64,000 bases of DNA from NCBI GenBank assembly GCA_029261925.1, contig JAJDAJ010000032.1:28549-92548 (forward strand), read 5' to 3'. Positions 49,964 through 58,042 of this stretch are shown here, piece by piece. Made by a program: the position numbers and the translations under genes. The number at the start of each line of letters is the position of its first letter. Positions within the stretch are counted from its first letter, which is position 1. The DNA comes from Deltaproteobacteria bacterium (GTDB taxonomy: Bacteria > Myxococcota_A > UBA9160 > SZUA-336). The notes beneath the pieces are model-generated. The model ran no database searches. It was not told the origin of the DNA and was given only the letters and a program-made list of their open reading frames with translations.

Positions 49964-50770
49964 ATGTCCCGCGAGAGCCTGATCTACGAGGTCGACGCGC
50001 ACGTCGCGACCCTCACCCTGAACCGGCCCGACGCGCTCAACGCGCTCGATCGCCGCCTGCTCGAGGAGCTCGGCGAGGCCTTTGCCGAGGTCAACGCGGA
50101 CCCGGGCGTACGCGTGGCGCTGATCACCGGCGCGGGGCGGGGCTTCTGCTCGGGAGGCGACCTCAAGGAGACGAGCTTCGCGGAGACGAGCTCCAGCGAC
50201 GTGCTGCTGAACCCGGCCGAGCACTGGCTCGCGCGCCTGCTCGCGGTGACCAAGCCGACCCTCGCCGCCGTCAACGGCGTGGCAGCGGGGGGCGGGCTGG
50301 CGCTGGCGCTGGGCTGCGACCTGCGGATCGCCTCGGACCGGGCGCGCTTCTCGGCGATCTTCGCGCGCATCGGGATGTCGGTGCTCGACGGCACGGGCGG
50401 GCTGCTCTGGCGCGCCGTGGGCCTCGAGAAGGCGCTCGAGATGCTCTTCACCGCCGACATGATCGACGCGGCCGAGGCGCAGCGCATCGGGCTCGTGGGC
50501 CGCGTGGTCCCGCACGACGAGCTGCTGGATCGCGCGCGCGAGCTCGCGGGGCGCATCGCGGCGGGCCCCCCGGTCGCGCTGCAGCTCACCAAGAACGTGG
50601 TCTACGACTCGCTGGGCAAGACCTTCCTGGAGCACCTGCCCACGCAGTGGGCCGCGCAGCGCACCAACCTGGCGCTGGCGCGGCACGACATCGCCGAGGG
50701 CGGGCGCGCCTTCGCCGAGCGCCGAGCGCCGCGCTTCCGCGGGCTCGAGCCCGCAGATCCCACGACCTGA
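49964..50770 (+). CDS. Enoyl-CoA hydratase/isomerase
   Basis: A 268-residue crotonase-fold protein: LNRPDALNALDRRL, FCSGGDLKET, and AAVNGVAAGGGLALALGCDLRIAS, with ARIGMSVLDGTGGLLWRAVG and a late LQLTKNVVYDSLG. It hydrates or isomerises enoyl-CoA. The ATG at 49964 has an ideal CAGGAGGAG site. It is not closely similar to the 6444-7232 enzyme, so the two probably serve different substrates or steps. Confidence 0.9.
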   Translation: MSRESLIYEVDAHVATLTLNRPDALNALDRRLLEELGEAFAEVNADPGVRVALITGAGRGFCSGGDLKETSFAETSSSDVLLNPAEHWLARLLAVTKPTLAAVNGVAAGGGLALALGCDLRIASDRARFSAIFARIGMSVLDGTGGLLWRAVGLEKALEMLFTADMIDAAEAQRIGLVGRVVPHDELLDRARELAGRIAAGPPVALQLTKNVVYDSLGKTFLEHLPTQWAAQRTNLALARHDIAEGGRAFAERRAPRFRGLEPADPTT

Positions 50771-50867
50771 GCGGGAGGGGACGCGCACCGGGGCCCGGTG
50801 TACGCTGGCACCCGGCACCGCCCCGGGCTCGCGCGCTGCACCGGTGCGACGCCCGCAGGAGGATCCG

Positions 50868-51413
50868 GTGAGTGGGGCGAACGAGGGGCAGCAGCTGCAG
50901 CGGATCGACGCCGCCTTCCGCGCGGGCGACCTGGTCGCGCTGCGGGCCGCGCTCGGTCCCGGGCGGGTCCCCCACGGTCCCGTGTCCCCGGGGATCGGAA
51001 CGTGCCTCGAGCACGCGATCTACCACAGCCCCCTGCCCTTCATCCGCACCCTCCTCGAGCTGGGGGCCGATCCCTGCCACGACGACCCCGCGGGATTCCC
51101 CCCGCTGCTCGCGGCCCTGTCGTGCGGCCGGCAGCGTCCGGGATCGGCGGGCGAGGCGGACGTTCTCGCGGTCCTCGAGCTCCTGCTCTCGTCCGGCGCG
51201 GACCCCGACCAGCGCGGCATCAATGACTACACGGCGCTGCACATGGCCGTGGCCGAGCGACACCTGCAGGCCGTGGAGCTCCTGCTCGACGCCGGAGCCG
51301 ACCCGCGGCTGCGGACGCGCATCGACGAGTGCGAGACGCCACTGGAGCTCGCGCTCGCCGGTGGGATGAGCGAGATCGTCGAGCTGCTGCGCGCCCGCGA
51401 GCCGCGGTCGTGA
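50868..51413 (+). CDS. Ankyrin-repeat protein
   Basis: A 181-residue protein with about three ankyrin repeats. The units are FIRTLLELGADPCHDDPAG, the central VLELLLSSGADPDQRGINDYTALHMAVAE and AVELLLDAGADPRLRTR, each showing the LLxxGADP turn. The repeats mediate protein-protein binding; no enzymatic domain is present. The GTG at 50868 has an AGGAGG site, and a TACGCT box (50801-50806) lies upstream. It forms a pair with the unknown gene 37 bp downstream. Confidence 0.85.
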   Translation: MSGANEGQQLQRIDAAFRAGDLVALRAALGPGRVPHGPVSPGIGTCLEHAIYHSPLPFIRTLLELGADPCHDDPAGFPPLLAALSCGRQRPGSAGEADVLAVLELLLSSGADPDQRGINDYTALHMAVAERHLQAVELLLDAGADPRLRTRIDECETPLELALAGGMSEIVELLRAREPRS

Positions 51414-51450
51414 GCGCTCCCCGGGGCGAGCCGGCGGACCGGGGGCAGGC

Positions 51451-51867
51451 GTGATGGCGTGGGACCTCGACCCGGACCTCGACACGCCGCAGAACGCCGG
51501 CGTGCTCGCCTTCCTGCGGCGGGTCTCGCCGTCGGCGCACTCCGACGTGGCCGAGGCGCTGATCCGCTCCGCCGCGGACCTGCCGGAGGTGTCGTCCTAC
51601 TGCCCCGACCTCGCGCGCTACGCCTTCGTCGCCCTGCGCCTCCCCGACGCTCGCATCATCGGACTGGCGTGGGGGCAGTCGGCCCTGGCCTATCGCCTCG
51701 ACGCGGCCGGGCTCGAGCAGGCGCTCCGCGAGGGAGCGAGTGTCGCCCCGGAGCTCGGCGAGCACTGGGCGCGCTTCGACCCGTGGCCGGTCGCGCAGAC
51801 GCTCGACGAGTCCCGCCGGCGTCTCGCCCGCTGGTGTGCCCGCGCGGCCGGACGCCCGGGCGACTAG
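51451..51867 (+). CDS. Protein of unknown function
   Basis: A 138-residue (137 if ATG 51454 is used) globular-looking protein, with LAFLRRVSPSAHSDVAEALIRSAADL, then SSYCPDLARYAFVALRLPDARIIGLAWGQSALAYRLD and a helical end. No signal peptide or membrane segment is seen. I recognise no family. Coding quality is good (GC-rich third positions). It directly follows the ankyrin gene on the same strand and may be its partner. Confidence 0.6.
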   Translation: MMAWDLDPDLDTPQNAGVLAFLRRVSPSAHSDVAEALIRSAADLPEVSSYCPDLARYAFVALRLPDARIIGLAWGQSALAYRLDAAGLEQALREGASVAPELGEHWARFDPWPVAQTLDESRRRLARWCARAAGRPGD

Positions 51868-51981
51868 AGGCACGTGCCAGAGGTTCTTGGCGTACAGGCA
51901 GCTCCGTGAACCAGCACGTCTCCGTCCACCACGGGTCGTCCGTGCCCGGGGCGGAAGCGATCGTCGGGGTGCATGCTCATC

Positions 51982-52821
51982 TCAGACGGGCAGGTGCGCA
52001 TCGAGGACGCCCCGGACGGCATCGACGCAGCGGCGGGCAGCCTCGCGCGTGCCCAGCGCCGCCAGCTCGTCGGAGACGACCTCGATCGAGAACGGCCCCT
52101 GCCAGCCGGCGGCACCGAGCCTCCCCAGGATCCCCGCCCACGGGACCACGCCTTCACCGGGCAGCAGACGCGCATGCAGGGTCTCGTGCAGCAGGTCGGG
52201 GTGCGGGTGCGGCGCGACGTCGCTGACCTGCAGGGCCACGATCCGCTCCGCCCCGACCGCATCGAGCTGCTCGAGCGTGGAGCCGCCCCGGACGAAGTGC
52301 CAGGTGTCGAGCAGGATGTGCGCCTGGGCCACGCCGGCGCGATCGACCACGCGCCAGGCCGCCGCCAGGTCCTGCACCGGCGAGATCGGTGCCGGCAGGA
52401 ACTCCAGGTAAGGCAGCAGGCCCGCGTCGGCCACCGAGCGCGCCGCAGCGGCGAAGAGCTCCGCGCAGCGCGCCTCGGCGATCCCCGGAGGACCCGTGAC
52501 GATGGTGTTCACGCAGCGTGCGCCCATGGCCACGGCCTGCTCGATCATCCAGTCGGCGGGTGGCGCGTCGAAGACCGGCTCGTCCCCGGCGTCGAGCACG
52601 ACGGCGTCCACGTCGTGGATCACCAGCCCGCGATCCGCCGCCATGCGGCCGATCTGCGCCGGCTTCAGGCCGCGCCGCCCCGCATCGAGCAGCGCGCCCC
52701 CCCAGAACGAGACCGCCTCGCAGCCGGTCCCGGCCGCCGCCTCGATCAGCGCCTCGACGCTGGCATACGCGGCGCTCTGCGCGGTGAGGATCAGCGCGCG
52801 CGGCGGCAGATCCGCGCTCAC
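51982..52821 (-). CDS. Sugar phosphate isomerase/epimerase (xylose isomerase-like TIM barrel)
   Basis: A 279-residue AP-endonuclease-2-type TIM barrel. It has a metal Glu in YLEFLPAPISPVQDL, the metal site LLDTWHFVRGG, and the late LPGEGVVPWAGIL. Members isomerise or epimerise sugars and inositols; the substrate is unknown. The GTG start at 52821 overlaps the TGA of the upstream LLM gene (GTGA at 52821-52818). The genes are translationally coupled. The 114 bp before its 3' end (51868-51981) contain nothing I can name. Confidence 0.85.
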   Translation of the reverse strand: MSADLPPRALILTAQSAAYASVEALIEAAAGTGCEAVSFWGGALLDAGRRGLKPAQIGRMAADRGLVIHDVDAVVLDAGDEPVFDAPPADWMIEQAVAMGARCVNTIVTGPPGIAEARCAELFAAAARSVADAGLLPYLEFLPAPISPVQDLAAAWRVVDRAGVAQAHILLDTWHFVRGGSTLEQLDAVGAERIVALQVSDVAPHPHPDLLHETLHARLLPGEGVVPWAGILGRLGAAGWQGPFSIEVVSDELAALGTREAARRCVDAVRGVLDAHLPV

Positions 52822-53774
52822 AGCCGCGGGGCCACTTCGCGCATCAGGATCTCGAGCGGCGCCATCTCGTCGACGTCCCAGAAGCTGACCATGAAGGTCT
52901 CGATCCCCACGTCCGTGAAGGCGCGCAGCTGCGCCGCGACCGACTCCGGCGTGCCCATGAGCGTGCGCGCGCGGAAGCCCTCGGGCGTCTCTCCCTCGGG
53001 GCAGAGCGCGTCGGCGCGGCGTTCGGCCTCGGCGTCGGAGTCCGCGAACAGGATCGGCGTGAGGCGCGACTTCTCGATCGCGTCGTAGTCCGTTCCCAGG
53101 CGCTCGCAGTGCTCGCGCAGCGTGCCGAGCACCCTGGCGCACTCGGCGGCGTCGCCCGCGCCCAGGTTGTGGATCGCGGCGTACTGCGCGGTCAGCCGCA
53201 GCGTGACCTTCGCGCCGCTGCCGCCGATCATGATCGGCGGGTGCGGCCTCTGCACCGGCTTGGGGCCGCAGACCGCACCGTCGATGCTGAAGTGCTTGCC
53301 CGCGAAGCTTGCGCGCTCCTCGGTCCACATGGCGCGCAGGATCCGCAGCGTCTCCTCCAGCCGCTCCATGCGCTCCCCGATCGGCGGGAACGGCAGGCCG
53401 TAGGCCAGGTGCTCCCAGTCGCACCAGCCGGCGCCGAGACCCACCACGAGGCGACCGCCGCTGATCACGTCGATCGTCGAGGTCATCTTGGCCAGGATGC
53501 CCGGCGGGCGGAAGCCCGCCGCCGCGACCAGCGTGCCCAGGCGCACGCGCTCGGTGCAGGCAGCCAGCGCGGCCAGGCCCGTCCAGCAGTCCAGGATCGG
53601 GTCGGTGTCGGGCGCGACGACCGGGATCTGGAACAGGTGATCCATCAGCCAGATCGAGTCGAAGCCCTCGGCCTCGGCGCGCTGCGCGATCTCGCGCGTG
53701 ACCTCGAAGACGTTGCGCCCTGGCGCGGTCGGGAACGTGAAGCTCGGGATCTGCAGGCCGAATCGGACCGACAT
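52818..53774 (-). CDS. F420-type luciferase-like (LLM) oxidoreductase
   Basis: A 318-residue LLM-family protein: RFGLQIPSFTFP, AEGFDSIWLMDHLFQ, then RVRLGTLVAAAGFRPPGILAKM, ISGGRLVVGLGAGWCDWEH and RPHPPIMIGGSGAKV. It is the same type as 28487-29404. The ATG at 53774 has a GGAGGT site. It is coupled to the sugar isomerase gene downstream. The substrate is unknown. Confidence 0.88.
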   Translation of the reverse strand: MSVRFGLQIPSFTFPTAPGRNVFEVTREIAQRAEAEGFDSIWLMDHLFQIPVVAPDTDPILDCWTGLAALAACTERVRLGTLVAAAGFRPPGILAKMTSTIDVISGGRLVVGLGAGWCDWEHLAYGLPFPPIGERMERLEETLRILRAMWTEERASFAGKHFSIDGAVCGPKPVQRPHPPIMIGGSGAKVTLRLTAQYAAIHNLGAGDAAECARVLGTLREHCERLGTDYDAIEKSRLTPILFADSDAEAERRADALCPEGETPEGFRARTLMGTPESVAAQLRAFTDVGIETFMVSFWDVDEMAPLEILMREVAPRL

Positions 53775-53849
53775 CGACGTACCTCCGGGGGCGCTCAAGT
53801 GCGGCGTGCGAGCCGCTTCATCGTACGCCGCGCGCGCGTCGGCGTGTCG

Positions 53850-53879
53850 TTGACCGCGGACCGGTCCGGGCCGTACCCT
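53850..53879 (+). promoter_or_regulatory. Promoter of the SDR gene, leaderless
   Basis: TTGACC (53850-53855), an 18-bp spacer and TACCCT (53874-53879), then 10 nt to the GTG at 53890. This is the best sigma-70-like promoter in the window. It has no Shine-Dalgarno downstream, so transcription probably starts at or near the start codon. Confidence 0.55.
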
Positions 53880-53889
53880 CGCGCACATC

Positions 53890-54789
53890 GTGGGGCTTCT
53901 CGACGCCAAGGCCATCGTCGTGACCGGGGGCGCCGGTGTGCTCGGCAGCGCGTACTGCGCGGCGCTGGCTCGCGCCGGCGCGCGGGTGCTGGTCAACGAT
54001 CTGCGCGTCGAGGAGGCCCGGCGGGTCGCCTCGGAGATCCGCGAGGCCGGGGGCGAGGCGATCGCCGACGGCTCCCGGGTCGAGACCTGGGAGGGCGGCG
54101 AGCGCATCATCGGCGCCTGCCTCGAGGGCTTCGGGCGCCTCGACGGCCTGATCACCAGCGCGCACCGCACGCTGACGGCGCCGCTCTGGGAGATGACCGA
54201 GAAGGACCTCGACCGCACCCTGGACGTGCACGTGAAGGGTCACTTCGCCTGTGCCCACTTTGCTGCGCGGATCATGCGCGAGCAGCGCAGCGGCAGCATC
54301 CTGACCGTGTCGTCGCGCGCCCTGAACGGCCTGCCGGGCGGGTCGAGCTACGCCGCGGCCAAGGGCGCGATCATGAGCGCGACATTCAGCTGGGCGCTCG
54401 AACTGGCACCCAGCGGCGTCCGCGTGAACTGCATCAATCCCGCCGCCATGCTCGATGCGGGCGAGCCGGCGCGACACATGAAATGGCACTGGGACTTCAA
54501 GGTCGACAGCCCCGGCTGGGACGAGCCGGTCCCGGCGGCGGAGACCGTCGCCCCGCTGGCCGTCTACCTGATGAGCGACGAGACCGCCTGGGTGACCGGG
54601 CAGGTGCTCTTCCTGAGCGGCGACACCCTGGCGCTGCTGCGGCACCCGCGCGAGGAGCGCTTCGCCTTCCGCCCCGACGGCTGGTCGCTCGACGACCTGC
54701 GCGCCCACTTCCGCGAGACGGTCGGCGACCAGCTCGAGATGCCGGGCATGCTCCCCAACCGCTACCGCTGGTACGACGGCGTCGGCTGA
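53890..54789 (+). CDS. Short-chain dehydrogenase/reductase
   Basis: A 299-residue SDR: NAD(P)-binding TGGAGVLGSAYCAALARAG, a DLRV acidic region, the conserved LTVSSRALNG and the active-site YAAAK, with Ser in the preceding SSRALNG. It resembles (3R)-hydroxyacyl-CoA dehydrogenase-type SDRs, but the C-terminal 70 residues are longer than usual. Its substrate is probably a hydroxyacyl-CoA or hydroxylipid. It is the end of a divergent pair with the LLM gene. Confidence 0.9.
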   Translation: MGLLDAKAIVVTGGAGVLGSAYCAALARAGARVLVNDLRVEEARRVASEIREAGGEAIADGSRVETWEGGERIIGACLEGFGRLDGLITSAHRTLTAPLWEMTEKDLDRTLDVHVKGHFACAHFAARIMREQRSGSILTVSSRALNGLPGGSSYAAAKGAIMSATFSWALELAPSGVRVNCINPAAMLDAGEPARHMKWHWDFKVDSPGWDEPVPAAETVAPLAVYLMSDETAWVTGQVLFLSGDTLALLRHPREERFAFRPDGWSLDDLRAHFRETVGDQLEMPGMLPNRYRWYDGVG

Positions 54790-54792
54790 CGG

Positions 54793-55482
54793 TCAGGGCG
54801 ACGTGCGGTAGAAGAAGGACGCGGAGCGCAGCTGCACGAACTCCGGCAGCGAGTCGGGCGGCAGCTTCTCGGCGAGCATGCCGCCGAGCGCCACCGGGTC
54901 CCCGATGTCCGACTCGTACATGGCCAGGAAGCGCGGCTGGTCGGGCCGCGTCGCGTCGGAGAAGCTCCCGTCGCCGACGCGCTCGCTGAACGATCCCGTG
55001 TGGCAGATCCCCAGGTTCACCGTCTCGGGCACGTGGGTGTCGACGTACCAGCGGCGCAGCTCCTCCTCGCGGCCGTCGACCGCGTCGATGTGCACCGCGA
55101 TCAGGCTCTGCGTCCGGCGCCGGCGCTCGGTGGCGAAGAAGATCCCGTGCTGGCGGTAGATCGCGAACATCCCGCCCACGGTCCCGGCGTGGATCAGCTG
55201 CGAGGCGAACATGCCGTCGACGTGGTTCTGGAAGCTCGTGATCGCCTGCTCGACGTCGGCCCAGAACGTCTCGTACATGGCCAGGAACGGCAGCTCACCG
55301 TCGGGCAGGGGATCCTGCGCGTTGCGGAACATCAGCGCGTTGACGAAGATCTCCGGCCGGGTGACGTCGCCGAAGTGAACGTCGAGGTACCAGCGGTGGT
55401 ACTCGTCGCGCTTGTGCGGCGCGTCAGCGTCGGTGTTCACGTACATGATCCCGGTGGGTCTGCGTCCGTCCATGCGCGCCAT
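54793..55482 (-). CDS. EthD-like protein with two ferredoxin-fold repeats
   Basis: A 229-residue protein with duplicated EthD-type halves: YHRWYLDVHFGDVTRPE, then PFLAMYETFW in the first half, and LRRWYVDTHVPETVNLG, then RFLAMYESDIGD in the second. The WYxDxH motif is shared by both halves. The function is unknown; EthD-type proteins assist oxygenases or act on small aromatics. It starts at ATG 55482, or possibly at 55473. It lies divergent to the alpha/beta hydrolase gene, 28 bp apart. Confidence 0.78.
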   Translation of the reverse strand: MARMDGRRPTGIMYVNTDADAPHKRDEYHRWYLDVHFGDVTRPEIFVNALMFRNAQDPLPDGELPFLAMYETFWADVEQAITSFQNHVDGMFASQLIHAGTVGGMFAIYRQHGIFFATERRRRTQSLIAVHIDAVDGREEELRRWYVDTHVPETVNLGICHTGSFSERVGDGSFSDATRPDQPRFLAMYESDIGDPVALGGMLAEKLPPDSLPEFVQLRSASFFYRTSP

Positions 55483-55510
55483 GATACGCTGCCGCGTCGA
55501 GGGGGATGCG

Positions 55511-56317
55511 ATGGCGCGTGAGCTCGCACTGGTCACGGTCCACGGCATGGGACGGACACCCACGAGCTACGCGGTCGAGCTCTTCGGGGAGCTGGAATCG
55601 CGGCTGGGGTCCGCGGCGGCGGCCCGCATCCACATGGGGACCGTCTACTACCAGGACCTGCTCCAGCCGCCGCAGGAGCGGGTCTGGGAGCGCATGGCCG
55701 CCCGACGCCTCGACGGCGACCGGATCCGCCAGCTGCTGCTCTTCGGCTTCGGCGACGCCGCCAGCCTCGAGCACCGCGCTCACCTGGCCGGGCGCCCCTA
55801 CCACCTGGCCCAGCAGCGCATCCGCGCCGCGCTCGAGCTCGCGCTGTCGAGGCTCGACGACCCGTCGCGGCCGCTGCTGATCGTCACCCAGTCGCTGGGC
55901 GGCCACGTGATCTCGAACTACCTCTGGGACTCCGCGCGCGATCAGGGCATCTGGGCGCACGAGCCGCTGACCGGACGCTCACGGGCGGAGCTCGACTTCC
56001 TGCGCGGTCGCACCACGCGCTGCCTGTTCACGACGGGCTGCAACATCCCCATCTTCGTGGCTGGCTTCGAGCCGATCCTGCCCATCGACGCGCCCCACCC
56101 CGACTTCGAGTGGCAGAACTACTACGACCGCGACGACCCGCTGGGCTGGCCGCTCCGGCCGCTCGGCCCCGAGTACGCACAGCGCGTGACCGCCGACGTG
56201 CAGATGAACGCGGGCGGCCTGTTCACGAGCTGGACCGCCTTCAGCCACACGCACTACTGGTGCGACCGCGACTTCCTGGAGCCACTGGTGGAGCGGATCC
56301 GCGCGCTGCTCGGCTGA
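55511..56317 (+). CDS. Alpha/beta hydrolase
   Basis: A 268-residue cytosolic hydrolase: the oxyanion motif VTVHGMGRTPTSY near the start and nucleophile elbow VTQSLGGHVISNYL (Ser about 128). A late FSHTHYWCD carries candidate catalytic His residues. No signal peptide is present. It is similar in style to lipase-like proteins; the substrate is unknown. The ATG at 55511 has a GAGGGGGATG-type site. Confidence 0.82.
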   Translation: MARELALVTVHGMGRTPTSYAVELFGELESRLGSAAAARIHMGTVYYQDLLQPPQERVWERMAARRLDGDRIRQLLLFGFGDAASLEHRAHLAGRPYHLAQQRIRAALELALSRLDDPSRPLLIVTQSLGGHVISNYLWDSARDQGIWAHEPLTGRSRAELDFLRGRTTRCLFTTGCNIPIFVAGFEPILPIDAPHPDFEWQNYYDRDDPLGWPLRPLGPEYAQRVTADVQMNAGGLFTSWTAFSHTHYWCDRDFLEPLVERIRALLG

Positions 56318-56352
56318 GCGCTTCGCGGCAGGCCGGGGCCAGACCGGATCGG

Positions 56353-56817
56353 CTACGCCGTCGCCGGGCGCAGCCGGGCGCGAGCGAGGCCGAGCCAGCG
56401 ATTGATCGGGTTGTCGCGCCCGAGGATCGGCAGCACGGGGCGCTTGCGCAGGCCCAGCTGGCGGATCATGTGGCGCGCCCGCTCGAAGTCCGAGTCCACC
56501 GCCAGCGCGCGTCGCAGGGCGCGCACGGCTCCGCCGCGCTCGTCGAAGCAGAGGTGGATCTGCGCCAGGTTGACGAAGAGCTGCGGGTCGTAGAACTGCG
56601 TGCGCAGCGCCTGTCTCGCCAGCTTCAGCGCGTGCTCCCGCTCGCGGCGGGCGCGGGCCAGGCCCAGCCCGTAGGCCGACTGGAACTGCGGGTTGGCCGC
56701 CTCGAGCAGGTGCGCGCGCGCCAGGTGCTCGAGCGCGTCGCGCTCCTGCCCCAGCTCCAGCAGCTCCATGCCGTGGCGATGATGATCGTATGCCGTGTAG
56801 TCCTCGTATCCCACCAT
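56353..56817 (-). CDS. Small TPR-like helical protein
   Basis: A 154-residue protein made of helical pairs as in tetratricopeptide repeats: HRHGMELLELGQERDALEHLARAHLLEAANPQFQ, YGLGLARARREREHALKLARQALRT, then VNLAQIHLCFDERGGAVRALRRALAVDSDFERA. Such repeats bind partner proteins. The start ATG 56817 (MVGYEDYTAY) is chosen; GTG 56865 would add 16 residues that look non-coding. It lies just downstream of the alpha/beta hydrolase, on the opposite strand. Confidence 0.72.
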   Translation of the reverse strand: MVGYEDYTAYDHHRHGMELLELGQERDALEHLARAHLLEAANPQFQSAYGLGLARARREREHALKLARQALRTQFYDPQLFVNLAQIHLCFDERGGAVRALRRALAVDSDFERARHMIRQLGLRKRPVLPILGRDNPINRWLGLARARLRPATA

Positions 56818-56890
56818 GCGGCAGCTGATCGGATCCCGCCCCGGGATCCCCGTGACGCGCGTCACCGTGGCAGGCCCTTCCGGGGGCCGC

Positions 56891-58042
56891 TCAGAAGACC
56901 GGATCGGGCTCCGAGCTGACGATCCACATGGCGAAGTAGTTCGCAGCGCCGCCGTAGGCGTGGCCCAGGGCCACGCGGGCGCCGTCCACCTGGTAGTCGC
57001 CAGCGGTCCCCCGGACCTGGCTGGCGGCCTCCAGGCAGCGGATCATGCCCGAGGCGCCGATCGCGTTGGACGAGAGGACCCCGCCCGACATGTTGACCGG
57101 GAAGTCGCCCGTGAGCTCCGTCACGCCCTCGTCGGTCAGGCGCCAGCCCTGGTTCTCGTCGCAGATCAGGTGTCCCTCGAGCCACATGGGCTCGTACCAG
57201 GAGAACGGCACGTAGAGCTCGGCGCAGTCGATCTGGCGGCGCGGATCGGTGATGCCGGCCTTGCGGTAGATGGCGCGCGCGCAGTCCACCCCGGCGGCGG
57301 GCTTGACGGTGTCGCGGCCGGGGAACTGCGAGAACTCGGTGCGCTTGGCGTGCGCGATCACCCAGGCGGGCGGGCGCGGGGCGCGCTTCGCGCCGGCGGG
57401 GTTGCTCAGCACCATGGCCGCCGCCCCGTCCGAGGACGGGCAGGACTCGAGGAAGTGCAGGGGATCCCAGAGGACCGGCGACTCCTTGACCTTCTCGATC
57501 GAGATGTCGGGGATGTGCAGGTGCGCGTAGGGATTGCGCAGCGCGTTCAGGCGATCCTTGACCGCCACCTTCCAGCCGATGTGCTCGGGCGCGCCCGAGC
57601 GCTTGATGTAGTTGCGGATCCAGGGCGCGAACGAGCCCCCGGCGCCCTGGCTGCCGCTGCGGCCCCCGCCCAGCGCCCAGGTGGCGTTGCCGTCGGACTG
57701 CTTCTCGTAGGCGACGGTGAGCACGGTGTCGAAGACGCCGCTCTCGACCAGGGTCGCCGCGGTGATCGCCGTCGAGGCCCCGACCGAGCCGGCGGTGTGC
57801 ACGCGGTGGATCGGCTTTCCGACCGCGCCCAGCGCGTCGCAGAGGCTGAGCTCGGGCATCATCACGCCCTCGAGCGCGTCGGGCGCCTTGCCGATCACGA
57901 TCGCGTCGATGTCCCGGAACGTCAGGTCGGCATCCTCCAGCGCGCGCAGCGCCGCCTCGCGCACGAGGCCGTCGAGCGAGAGCTCCCGGCGGCGCGCGTA
58001 CTTGGTCTGACCGATGCCGATCACCGCACAGCGCTCGCCCAT
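56891..58042 (-). CDS. Thiolase-fold protein without the Cys nucleophile (Ltp/SCPx-like)
   Basis: A 383-residue thiolase-superfamily protein: MGERCAVIGIGQTKYARRRE, then DIDAIVIGKAPDALEG. Where active thiolases have a Cys nucleophile it reads HRVHTAGSVGASTA, without Cys. The late GHAYGGAANYFAMW keeps the His. In lipid-transfer-protein aldolases of steroid degradation the same loss accompanies retro-aldol cleavage instead of thiolysis. It is the last gene of a three-gene operon, coupled by TGATG to the next thiolase-fold gene. Confidence 0.87.
   Translation of the reverse strand: MGERCAVIGIGQTKYARRRELSLDGLVREAALRALEDADLTFRDIDAIVIGKAPDALEGVMMPELSLCDALGAVGKPIHRVHTAGSVGASTAITAATLVESGVFDTVLTVAYEKQSDGNATWALGGGRSGSQGAGGSFAPWIRNYIKRSGAPEHIGWKVAVKDRLNALRNPYAHLHIPDISIEKVKESPVLWDPLHFLESCPSSDGAAAMVLSNPAGAKRAPRPPAWVIAHAKRTEFSQFPGRDTVKPAAGVDCARAIYRKAGITDPRRQIDCAELYVPFSWYEPMWLEGHLICDENQGWRLTDEGVTELTGDFPVNMSGGVLSSNAIGASGMIRCLEAASQVRGTAGDYQVDGARVALGHAYGGAANYFAMWIVSSEPDPVF

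Noticed and set aside
51868..51981. Short minus-strand frame with GHGRPVVDGD resembling a metallo-hydrolase tail
   Set aside because: Only a few residues resemble such a protein, there is no upstream part, and the stretch is 114 bp. I could not support a gene.
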